From Bacillota bacterium (GTDB lineage Bacteria; Bacillota_I; Bacilli_A; ML615J-28; CAG-698): a stretch of DNA of 49,610 nucleotides. The position numbers were made by a program, and so were the translations under genes. The stretch is from the NCBI GenBank assembly GCA_023422115.1, contig JAEZSA010000064.1:1-49610 (forward strand), written 5' to 3'. The notes beneath the pieces were generated by a model. The model did no database searches. It had not been told where the DNA came from and worked only from the letters and a program-made list of their open reading frames with translations. Shown one piece after another: positions 8,057-16,700 of the stretch (its first letter is position 1; each line of letters starts with the position of its first letter).

Positions 8057-8748
8057 TATTCTTGTTTTTTGTCTTCCTCAGGAGTAGTTTCTACACTCTT
8101 TACTTCTTCAACTGGCAATTCATTATTTTCTTCATTTGCTTCGACATCTTCGATATTATGTACTGGTTCAATATATTGATGTACATAAGTAATCGGCTTT
8201 TTAATAATATTTTTAGTGATTATTTTATATGGCTTTGTTTCTGCTTTTTCCTTAATCATCGCTGCTAATGCTTCAAAAGAGCCTTCCACCAAAGCTTCTT
8301 CGCTACGATCAATAATAATTGGCGTATTCTTACCCACAAATAACATATAGTATTGAGGAATTTCATGAATTTCATTAACAAAACTCCAGTCATATGTTTG
8401 TGGTTCATTAGGTCGTGATGATGCTGTAATAGTAATCTTCTCTTCATCAATTTCAATAATCTGCTCTACAACTGGGCGATTATAAAAGAAGTTTTGTAAA
8501 TGCTTATCTAATGCCTTTTCTACGGATAGCGCTTGATAGGTAACGTATGCTGCTACTAACAAAAACAACCCGGCCATTAAGGAATTGTCTTCTCCAGAGA
8601 AGAAACCAAAGTAAACACTTGCTCCAATTGATAATAAGATCAAGAAAATATACATAATAAAACTCTTTCTTTTATATGTTAATAAATACATATTGCAATA
8701 CTTCATTGTTCTGTAATCAAATTTAGTGCGAATTTTAATTTTTTCCAT
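8056..8748 (-). CDS. YcxB-like membrane protein with acidic tail
   Basis: This 230-residue protein has a membrane hairpin (about 29-68), a beta-rich domain (EEKITITASSRPNEPQTYDW, then MLFVGKNTPIIIDRS) resembling the neighbouring YcxB-like protein, and a long Glu-rich tail from about residue 190. It is the first gene of the six-gene operon ending with lemA. GGAGG precedes ATG 8748, and an extended -10 (TGATATAAT at 8773-8781) lies 25 nt upstream. Role unknown; the acidic tail is probably disordered. Confidence 0.7.
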   Translation of the reverse strand: MEKIKIRTKFDYRTMKYCNMYLLTYKRKSFIMYIFLILLSIGASVYFGFFSGEDNSLMAGLFLLVAAYVTYQALSVEKALDKHLQNFFYNRPVVEQIIEIDEEKITITASSRPNEPQTYDWSFVNEIHEIPQYYMLFVGKNTPIIIDRSEEALVEGSFEALAAMIKEKAETKPYKIITKNIIKKPITYVHQYIEPVHNIEDVEANEENNELPVEEVKSVETTPEEDKKQE

Positions 8749-8772
8749 TATTTACCTCCAAAATATAGATTT

Positions 8773-8781
8773 ATTATATCA
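8773..8781 (-). promoter_or_regulatory. Extended -10 promoter of the YcxB-DUF2207-lemA operon
   Basis: TGATATAAT on the minus strand, 24 nt before ATG 8748. No good -35 is visible. The same string recurs before five other minus-strand genes. Confidence 0.6.
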
Positions 8782-8867
8782 TAATTAATGGTAAAATAAA
8801 ATATATATTTAAAATATCCCTTGTTTAATGTATAATTAATATATAATTGTCAGGAGGAAATTTAATT

Positions 8868-9665
8868 ATGAAAATTTTTATGAGTATTGATATTGAAGGT
8901 ATTAATGGTATTTGTCATTGGGAAGAAACAGAAACCTCTTCCCCACGATATAAAGAATTTCAGGAAGAATTACAACGAGAAGTAAATGCTGCGTGTCGTG
9001 GAGCTATCCGTGCAGGGGCAACAGAAATTGTGATTAAAGATGCCCACGATAGTGCGAGAAATTTAAATATTCTTGATTTACCAGAAGCCGTTAAACTTCA
9101 TCGTGGTTGGGAAGGATCTCTTTGTAGTATGATGGCAGGATTAGATGAATCGTTTGATGCTGTTATATTTATTGGATATCATAGTCCTTCACGCTCAAAT
9201 GGAAATCCCTTATCCCACACTATGAATACAAATATTTTTCATGTTAAGATAAACGATGTAATCGCCAGCGAATTTATGATTAATTCTTATTATGCTTCAT
9301 CATTGAATGTTCCTATTGCTTTTTTAAGTGGAGACGCTAATCTTACTACTCTTGTAAAAGAAATGAATTCTAATATTGAAACCGTTGCTAGTAAAGAAGG
9401 TCGCTTTAATGCCGTCATTTCCAAACATCCAAATGTTACTTGCAAAGAAATTGAGGAAGGTGTCTTCTCAGCTCTATCTAAAGACTTATCAAAAAACATC
9501 GTATCTTTACCAAAGAAGTTCGATATTGAAATACAATATAAACGTCATACAGATGCTTATCGAAATTCATTCTTTCCTGGTTGTAACCTTTTAGGAAGTG
9601 ATTGTATTACTTGTCAAGCATTGAATTATAACGATATCTTAACAGTATTCAAATTTATCTTATAA
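8868..9665 (+). CDS. M55 family D-aminopeptidase (DppA-like)
   Basis: This 265-residue protein opens MKIFMSIDIEGINGI, the SxDxEG metal motif (Asp8, Glu10). Further candidate zinc ligands are His60 in KDAHDSARN, His105 in IGYHSPS and Glu135 in ASEFMINSY, matching the M55 D-aminopeptidase DppA. These decameric enzymes cleave D-Ala-containing peptides, probably recycling cell-wall peptides. ATG 8868 follows AGGAGG; an upstream TTG in frame is excluded because the ribosome site lies within that extension. It is divergent from the YcxB-like operon and ends at a terminator shared with the next gene. No oligopeptide transporter is nearby. Confidence 0.9.
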   Translation: MKIFMSIDIEGINGICHWEETETSSPRYKEFQEELQREVNAACRGAIRAGATEIVIKDAHDSARNLNILDLPEAVKLHRGWEGSLCSMMAGLDESFDAVIFIGYHSPSRSNGNPLSHTMNTNIFHVKINDVIASEFMINSYYASSLNVPIAFLSGDANLTTLVKEMNSNIETVASKEGRFNAVISKHPNVTCKEIEEGVFSALSKDLSKNIVSLPKKFDIEIQYKRHTDAYRNSFFPGCNLLGSDCITCQALNYNDILTVFKFIL

Positions 9666-9667
9666 AA

Positions 9668-9691
9668 AAAACTCCACTTGTGTGGAGTTTT
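9668..9691. terminator. Bidirectional terminator
   Basis: ACTCCAC-TTGT-GTGGAGT (9671-9688) flanked by A-run and T-run, able to end transcription from both converging genes. Confidence 0.85.
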
Positions 9692-10815
9692 TATATTTGC
9701 ATTGGTTCTACTACTTTTTCTCTAACCGTTCTAATTGTTCTTCTAATTAAATTTGCACTTTCAAACAAGCAAGCAAAAATCATCGGTTTGAAGACGTTGA
9801 TTCCCAAATCTCCTTCTTCTACTGCTCGAGAAACTGTTAAATCATTTCCCATGATATAGAACGAGATTTGTCTAACCATATCTAAAACAACATTATTGTC
9901 TGTGAATGTAAGGAAATCCTGTACTTGAGGAATCTTTATTTGTCCAGCATTTGACAATGCTTTCATATCACTTGCGATTTTTGAGAAGTTTATAATCATA
10001 TTCTTCAAAACGGAAGAAACCATCATAAACCCATTTAAACTGCGAATGGAGTCAAATGCGTTTTTGGAGTAATTATAACTTTCACTATTCGATAAACTTA
10101 AGTTCTTTACGAATTTTTTTAAATACTCTTCTCTTTTTTGCTCTTCATCGATTTGTAATGCTAATCCAAAATGAATCTCTAGCATCGAATCTAATGCTTT
10201 ATCCAAACGTTTAATATCTTTTTCTAGAATACTTGCCATGGATGCCAATTGATAACCAAATGATTTAGGATCATCTTTGCTTAGATTCACTTGCTCAATC
10301 TTATCATAATAAGTATTGACCAATTTTTTTGCTTCAGTCATTAGTTTTTTTACTAATCTAATCGTTGTAATTTTTCCCGCTAGGACAACAACTTCTTCAT
10401 TGTCTTGATTTAGATTGACATCTACCACAGGATCAACTTTATCATAGCGACCTTTTTCACCTCCGAGCATTTCATTTGCTCGATTGGCAATAACTTCACA
10501 TGCATTCATGTTCATTCCCATACCATAGCCATCTTGAATAGAATCGGTAACAAATTGCCCATGAAGACGTCCATTTAATATCTCATCGGCACTTAAACTA
10601 ATTGCGTTCGCTTTTTCTTTGGAAATAAAACCAAATTCATAGTTGGTCTTTGCTGCTGCTTTTTTTACATGAGCAAATGCTTTAATGTTTTGGCGACATT
10701 GCCCATGTTTTGTGATTTGAAATAGTTCTTTTGAGCGAAGAGTCTGAATACCAAAATACGATTCTGCTGGGATAATTTTTTCACCTAGTGAATCTTTTTC
10801 TATCCTATATCTCAT
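9691..10815 (-). CDS. Aspartase/fumarase-fold protein lacking the catalytic loop
   Basis: 374 residues, about 90 shorter than aspartate ammonia-lyase. It aligns by eye with AspA along its length: IEKDSLGEKIIPAESYFGIQ, HVKKAAAKTN, GYGMGMNMNACEVIAN (94-111), IMGNDLTVS (321-329) and LGINVFKPMIFACLFES. The catalytic elements are altered. The GSSIMPxKxNP loop is replaced by DFLTFTDNNVVL (300-311), the His of DHVN is Asp132, and the QSTND motif has become NQDNE. It is therefore probably not an aspartase; a structural, regulatory or new catalytic role is possible. ATG 10815 is used because GGAGG lies inside an upstream ATG extension. It appears monocistronic. Confidence 0.75.
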   Translation of the reverse strand: MRYRIEKDSLGEKIIPAESYFGIQTLRSKELFQITKHGQCRQNIKAFAHVKKAAAKTNYEFGFISKEKANAISLSADEILNGRLHGQFVTDSIQDGYGMGMNMNACEVIANRANEMLGGEKGRYDKVDPVVDVNLNQDNEEVVVLAGKITTIRLVKKLMTEAKKLVNTYYDKIEQVNLSKDDPKSFGYQLASMASILEKDIKRLDKALDSMLEIHFGLALQIDEEQKREEYLKKFVKNLSLSNSESYNYSKNAFDSIRSLNGFMMVSSVLKNMIINFSKIASDMKALSNAGQIKIPQVQDFLTFTDNNVVLDMVRQISFYIMGNDLTVSRAVEEGDLGINVFKPMIFACLFESANLIRRTIRTVREKVVEPMQI

Positions 10816-10933
10816 AAGCGCCTCCATTTTTTAATTATTTATGCTGGGTGTAGCATTTTAATCCCATCGTTTCTTTTCTTTATCTTACCATATTTTCCGG
10901 TTAAATGAAAGACATTTTTATTTTATTCATGAA

Positions 10934-12172
10934 TCAGCAATATAGTGGGAATTGCGCTGTCAACGATAAAACTTCTTTTTTTACCTCATCTAATTTTTCT
11001 TGATTTGAATAATTTTTTAATGCTCGATTGATTAATTCAGCGACTTTTTTTATTTCCTGTTCTTTAAACCCTCGTGTGGTAACTGCTGCTGTTCCCATTC
11101 TTATTCCACTCGTGACCATTGGTTTTTCTGTATCATAGGGCACTGTATTTTTATTACAAGTGATTCCAACACTATCAAGAACGTTTGCTGCTTTTTTACC
11201 TGAAATTCCTAATGATTTTTTTGCGTTTAGAATTAATAAATGATTATCTGTTCCGTTAGCAACCAAAGTAAAACCATACTTCATTAATTCTTCTGCTAGT
11301 ATTTTTGTGTTTTGAATCACTTGCTGTTGATATAATTTAAATTCAGGTTGTAGTGCTTCTTTAAAAGCAACTGCCTTCGCAGCAATCACATGCATTAAAG
11401 GACCGCCTTGAATTCCAGGAAAAACTATTTTATCAATCTTTTTTGCAAGTTCTTCATTATTTGTTAGAATTAACCCCCCACGAGGACCTCGCAAAGTTTT
11501 ATGGGTTGTTGTTGTAACTACATCAGCATATAAAACTGGATTTTGATGTAATCCTACAGCAACTAATCCAGCAATATGTGCCATATCGACCATTAGTTTT
11601 GCTCCTACTAAATCTGCAATTTCACGGAATCGTTTAAAATCAATTGCTTTTGAATAGGCACTAGCACCAGCAACGATAAGAGCTGGTTTTTCTTTTAATG
11701 CTAGTTGTTCTAGTGCTTCATAATCTATTTCTTCTGTTTCTTTATGAACATAATAAGGAATGAATTGATAATCAACCCCAGAAAAATTTAAAGGGTGCCC
11801 ATGAGTCAAATGTCCTCCTTGATCCAAAGCCATTCCAAGAACAACGTCTTTTGCTTGCAATAACGCTCTATAAGCTCCCATATTTGCTTGTGAACCTGAA
11901 TGGGGTTGAACATTAGCATACTTCGCTTGAAAAAGTTCCTTTGCTCTCTCAATTGCTAAACGCTCTGCGACATCAACATTCTCACAACCACTATAATAAC
12001 GAGCCTTTGGATATCCTTCAGCATATTTATTAGTTAGAACAGATCCCTGCGCTTCCATTACTTCTTTTGATGTAAAGTTCTCCGAAGCAATCAATTCTAT
12101 ATTATCTTGTTGTCTTTTTAATTCTTTCTTTATTGCTTGATAAATCTCATAATCTTTTTGATATAAACTCAT
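10934..12172 (-). CDS. glyA: Serine hydroxymethyltransferase
   Basis: This 412-residue cytosolic PLP enzyme converts serine and tetrahydrofolate to glycine and 5,10-methylene-THF. IELIASENFTS, TNKYAEGYPKARYY, the PLP lysine in TTTTHKTLRGP (Lys225) and the C-terminal RMGTAAVTTRG are diagnostic, and the length is normal. ATG 12172 follows GAGGTG; an upstream TTG is rejected for that reason. It is transcribed on its own: the GDPD terminator lies upstream and an extended -10 (TGATATAAT, 12193-12201) precedes it. No folate or purine genes adjoin. Confidence 0.97.
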   Translation of the reverse strand: MSLYQKDYEIYQAIKKELKRQQDNIELIASENFTSKEVMEAQGSVLTNKYAEGYPKARYYSGCENVDVAERLAIERAKELFQAKYANVQPHSGSQANMGAYRALLQAKDVVLGMALDQGGHLTHGHPLNFSGVDYQFIPYYVHKETEEIDYEALEQLALKEKPALIVAGASAYSKAIDFKRFREIADLVGAKLMVDMAHIAGLVAVGLHQNPVLYADVVTTTTHKTLRGPRGGLILTNNEELAKKIDKIVFPGIQGGPLMHVIAAKAVAFKEALQPEFKLYQQQVIQNTKILAEELMKYGFTLVANGTDNHLLILNAKKSLGISGKKAANVLDSVGITCNKNTVPYDTEKPMVTSGIRMGTAAVTTRGFKEQEIKKVAELINRALKNYSNQEKLDEVKKEVLSLTAQFPLYC

Positions 12173-12192
12173 AACTATCACCTCATTCAATT

Positions 12193-12201
12193 ATTATATC
12201 A
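12193..12201 (-). promoter_or_regulatory. Extended -10 promoter of glyA
   Basis: TGATATAAT on the minus strand about 20 nt before ATG 12172; the -35 is weak. Confidence 0.6.
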
Positions 12202-12223
12202 TATTTTTAAATAGATAATAAAA

Positions 12224-12243
12224 AAGCTTCTAATTTGAAGCTT
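12224..12243 (-). terminator. Terminator after GDPD gene
   Basis: AAGCTTC-AAATTA-GAAGCTT followed by TTTTTATT on the minus strand. The first arm overlaps the stop codon region of the GDPD gene. Confidence 0.75.
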
Positions 12244-12961
12244 ATTCTAATATGTTGGTTGTAATATAATCTATATTCCAAGAAACTAAAATCAATGCTT
12301 CAATTGGATTATTAACCGTCCATGCATTTACCTTTATATCCAAATTATGAAATTCTTCCACAATGGGTAAACTCAATTCATGATAAGCGATATCGATATC
12401 TACTTTTTCTTTTTTACATAGCTCTGGTAATTCTTTTGTATATGTTGAAGTTAAATACTGCAATGGTATAGTTTTATTAATTCTTCGTATTTTTTTTAAG
12501 TTTTCAAGATTAAACGATATGAAAGTAATATTGTTTAAATACTCAAACTCCTCTATTTCTACGAAAAGTTTATCTACATCTTTCTTTTCAAGATCGCATT
12601 TAATTTCAATAATACAGTTTTTGTTATATTTTTTAGAAACTTCTAAGTATTCTCTTAATGTTGGGATTTTTAAATAAGATCTTGTTGTTTTGCTTTCAAA
12701 ACCATACAAACAAATTTGTGATAATTCTTCATAAGTCAATTCTTTGATTATCTTCTTCACTGGTGAAACTCTTCCCGTGTGATCATCATGACAAACAACA
12801 AATACATTATCCTTTGTTAAGTGAATGTCACATTCCGTTCCATAATATGATTTATTTCCAGCTGCGATGAAAGCAGCGATAGTGTTTTCTTTTTCTAGAC
12901 CGCTCAATCCACGATGAGCAATCATTTTTACATTTTCTTTTGCAATTTTTAACGTATCCAT
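12242..12961 (-). CDS. Glycerophosphodiester phosphodiesterase
   Basis: This 239-residue TIM-barrel enzyme of the GDPD family hydrolyses glycerophosphodiesters to glycerol-3-phosphate and an alcohol. MIAHRG (His16, Arg17), ECDIHLTKDN (Glu43, Asp45) and VVCHD (His58) form the metal and catalytic site; VNAWTVN near the end is the usual last strand. There is no signal peptide, so it acts in the cytosol on deacylated phospholipid or similar substrates. AAGGAA precedes ATG 12961. It starts 8 nt after the pyrE-like gene and shares its promoter. Confidence 0.9.
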   Translation of the reverse strand: MDTLKIAKENVKMIAHRGLSGLEKENTIAAFIAAGNKSYYGTECDIHLTKDNVFVVCHDDHTGRVSPVKKIIKELTYEELSQICLYGFESKTTRSYLKIPTLREYLEVSKKYNKNCIIEIKCDLEKKDVDKLFVEIEEFEYLNNITFISFNLENLKKIRRINKTIPLQYLTSTYTKELPELCKKEKVDIDIAYHELSLPIVEEFHNLDIKVNAWTVNNPIEALILVSWNIDYITTNILE

Positions 12962-12969
12962 GAAATTCC

Positions 12970-13602
12970 TTACTTATTATACCATTCTTCAGCAAATGGT
13001 TTCGCTTTGAATTCTAATGCTTGAACATATTCATTGTAATTAATTTTTCCAGTTTGTTGTCCTATTAGAGTAACAGTATCAAAATTGGTTAGTGCAGTGT
13101 ATTTAATTTTTTCTTTTGCTAATTTCTTTTCAGTTTCTTCCAACTCATAAGAAAATAATGCTACCCCACCTAGGACTTCACAACCAAATTTTCTTAGTGT
13201 TTTAATAACACTTATAAGAGTGGTTCCTGTACGAATAGTATCATCAATTACAACAACTTTTGCCCCAGGTTTAAATGCTTCTCTTATTCTTTCATCAGAC
13301 TCTCGTAGAGCATCGTTTTCTAACACATATCCAGAAGCTACTCCTAGTGCATCACTAATTAAAACAGCAAAAGAAGTTCCAGCAATTGAAGTTCCAATAA
13401 TCATATCTACTTCAGAATAAGTTTCCTTGATTACGTTTGTCAACCATTTTGTAATTACTTTTCTAACTCTAGGGTAGGATAAAATTACTCTATTATTACA
13501 ATAAACTGGTAATCTCTCTCCTTTAGAAGAAATATACTCTGTTGAAAATCCAAAAAATATGGCTTTTATTTCTAATAAGCACTTTGCCACAGTTCTTTCC
13601 AT
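12970..13602 (-). CDS. pyrE: Orotate phosphoribosyltransferase-like protein
   Basis: 210 residues. The N-terminus CLLEIKAIFFG, LPVYCNNRVILSYPRVRK and the PRPP site VVVIDDTIRTGTT (117-128) match PyrE, which makes OMP from orotate and PRPP. The segment that in PyrE carries the catalytic lysine loop (RKxxKxHG) here reads VLENDALRESDERI, without the expected lysines and histidine, so orotate activity is uncertain. No other pyrimidine-synthesis genes are nearby; the gene is paired with a GDPD gene instead. GAGGGAAACT precedes ATG 13602 and a TTTACA-17-TATAAT promoter lies upstream. Another PRTase specificity cannot be excluded. Confidence 0.72.
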   Translation of the reverse strand: MERTVAKCLLEIKAIFFGFSTEYISSKGERLPVYCNNRVILSYPRVRKVITKWLTNVIKETYSEVDMIIGTSIAGTSFAVLISDALGVASGYVLENDALRESDERIREAFKPGAKVVVIDDTIRTGTTLISVIKTLRKFGCEVLGGVALFSYELEETEKKLAKEKIKYTALTNFDTVTLIGQQTGKINYNEYVQALEFKAKPFAEEWYNK

Positions 13603-13634
13603 AGTTTCCCTCTTTTATATTTATAATTATATAT

Positions 13635-13663
13635 ATTATAATAAAAAAGGTCTTTTTTGTAAA
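13635..13663 (-). promoter_or_regulatory. Promoter of pyrE-GDPD operon
   Basis: TTTACA (13658-13663), 17-bp spacer, TATAAT (13635-13640) on the minus strand, about 33 nt before the start codon. Confidence 0.75.
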
Positions 13664-13697
13664 GGCTTTCGCTAAATTGTTTGTTTAATAATGAAAA

Positions 13698-13722
13698 AAG
13701 AACGCATCTTACGTGCGCTCTT
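13698..13722 (-). terminator. Terminator of the PAS/GGDEF/EAL gene
   Basis: AAGAGCGCA and TGCGTTCTT arms with one G-U pair, followed on the minus strand by TTTTC. It begins directly after the stop codon. Confidence 0.8.
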
Positions 13723-16700
13723 TTAATCTTGATAAACTTTACAACAATCTTTGCCCTCGTTTTTAGCTTTATACATCGCTTTATCAGCATTAAAAAACAA
13801 CGTTTTAAATGTTTTTCCATCGCGAGGAGCCATAGCGATACCGACACTTGTTGTGATTTTTAATTTTACATTCATTGTTTTGCTTAAATCTCTTGTTGCT
13901 TTTAAGATGTCTTCTGCTTTCGCAATTGCTTTTTCTTCGCTGTTTTCTTGCATCGATAATACTGCAAATTCATCTCCTCCAAGCCGACCTATAATTGCTT
14001 TAGAATGGAATATTTGCTTTAACATATTTGCAATCTTTAAAATTAATCGGTCACCCACCAAATGTCCATGTTCATCATTGATTTCTTTAAATTGATCGAT
14101 ATCAATCATATAAAAAGTAAACACTTCATTTTTCTTCATCTCGCAAAGTTTACTTTTAATCAACTCTTCTGTAACTGCTCGATTATAAAGTCCACTCATA
14201 ATGTCTTTTTGAGCTCTGTCTCTGATTCTCAACTCTTTTTCTACTTCTTTATGAACATTACAAATATTCCCTATGATGTGAAAGCCATCATTATCTTTTC
14301 CTTCAATTACCTTATAATTGATTCGGAACCACTCAAACCCTGGGTTAAGAAACGCAGCCAAAAAATCTAGACTATCATTGGTTTCTTGAGTATATTTTTT
14401 AAAGAATATTTTGGTAAATTCTTTTGCATAATCTTCGTGTATTTTTTTATTCTTGTTAATTTTTGTATGGAAGTTTTCAACAATATTTGCATGTTTACTT
14501 CCTTCTTTATCACAAGTGTAATACTTAAGTGTTTTACTATTGATATGATAATCAAAAATGTAACTTTGAGGAACACATAATAAGTTTTCGTATAAATAAA
14601 TTTTATTGCTTATCTCTTTATTGTTCTGATATTCTTTGGTAATATCAATAACCGTTGCATGGTAAAAAACATGTCCTTCATTGACATTAATGGACAAACT
14701 AATTTTAACAACGATTTTACTATTGTCTTTTTTGGTCAGTTCAACAATCTTTTCTTCGCTGTTTTGCGTTTTCTTTAACTCTTCATAATTGAATTTGAGA
14801 TCTTCTATTTTAAGATTGCTATCAATTTTACCTAGAGAAAACAATTTACAATATTCTTGATGAGAATAACCCAAAATTTCACTCATCTTTTTATTGATTA
14901 AAGTGATTTTAATTTTATTATCTTGTTCCCAACAAACGACACCTATTTTTAAGAAATCGAGTGATCGATTTAGAATAGAAATATTATCTCTCGTTGTAAT
15001 TAGTTTTTCTTTATCTTCACTATAATCAAAAAATACCCCTTGAATTACTTCTACTCCTTCAACATTGATTGATTGATAAACAGTGAGACGATACCATCCA
15101 ATGCTACCATTTTTTCGCTTTAATCTAACATCATAGTTAAATTGTTTGCCTTGTTTCAACTCTGCTATTATTTGCTTCTTTAAACGATGACTCTCTTCTT
15201 TTATTAAAAGTTGAGATATGTTTTTTTCAGTAATTTCTAGAATGTCTTTTTCGTTCGTATATCCAAGCATTTCACATGCTGATTGGTTAGCAGAAATTAT
15301 CCTAGGATTAGCACTCAAAGAGAATTGAATGATGCCACAAGGAATTTTATCATATAATCTAGTAAAGAAACGATAGGATTGTATAATCTTTTCCTCTTGA
15401 AAACTCAATAATTCTCTATCTTGAACACTAGTAGTAACATCACTGATAGCAATTGAAATCAAAGGCTTTTTCATTGAACCGCCAAGATAACTAATATTTG
15501 AATCTAGCCAAATTACAACCTTATCAGCGCGATATCTTCTAAATAATAGTTTTTCTGGTTTTTTATTCCTTATTGCTCTTTTACAAGCTTCAATTAGTTT
15601 TCTTCTATCCTCTTCATATATTTGTTGTAAGATAGTCTGTGAATCGCGCAAAAAAGTTTCTTTGTCATAATTCATAATTTGATAATACGCTTGATTGACT
15701 CTTAGCGCAATTAAACTATCTTTATAAAATTCATAAACTCCAACACCACTAGCTATATTATCCAAAAAATATGTCAAGATAGGATTCCCACTAAATAATG
15801 CATCCAAATCGAGGTAATCTGAAACCAATTGAATCGGTGCTTTACCTATTTGTACTTTTGGATTCGATCTTAAATATTTCTCAAATTGTTCGATTGGAAG
15901 CGGAGGAGAAATATAATATCCTTGAATACGATCACACCCAATGCTCTTTAAAAAATGTAATTGTGTGCTTGTTTCTACTCCTTCAGCGATGACAGGATTA
16001 TCTAGCCATTTTGCCATTCTAACTACGGATGTTAAAATACTATCTGCTCGATTGGATTCTTTCACTCCCTGTAAGAATTTCATATCTATTTTAATAATAT
16101 CAATCGGAATTTCCTTTAAAGCATTTAGTGAAGAATATCCACTCCCAAAATCATCAATCATGATTTTAAAATTTTGTTTTTTTAATTTACTAATTGTTGT
16201 TAATAATTGGATTGGATTATCGTTGTATGCTGTTTCTGTGATTTCAAAGCGAAGTAAATTATGATCTATTCCATAACTGTCGACCAATTCAACAATCTCT
16301 TCACATAAAAATGAATTGTATAAACTCAGTCGCGAAACATTAACAGAAATAGGAAATACTTCTTGTTTTGCATCAATTCTTTTCCGAATATATCGGCATG
16401 CTGTCTCCCATATATAAAAATCAAGTTTAGAAATGAATCCATTTCTTTCAAAAACAGGGATAAACACTCCTGGATTAATGATTCCTTTTTGAGGATGAAT
16501 CCATCTTGCGAGAGCTTCTGCACCTATAACTTTATTTCTTGCCAAACTGAAAACTGGCTGCAAGTATATAGTGAATTCTCGATTTTCAATTGCTTGTATC
16601 ATTTCACTAACAATTTCTCGCTCAACTACAAAACTAAGACGTAATTGATCATCATAATAGGCAAAATTTTTTTCGAATTTACCCTTTATCGTTTGCATTG

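Noticed and set aside
13751..14095. Open frames on the plus strand inside the PAS/GGDEF/EAL gene
   Set aside because: No ribosome site, hydrophobic antisense translations without family features, and the opposite frame encodes clear domains.
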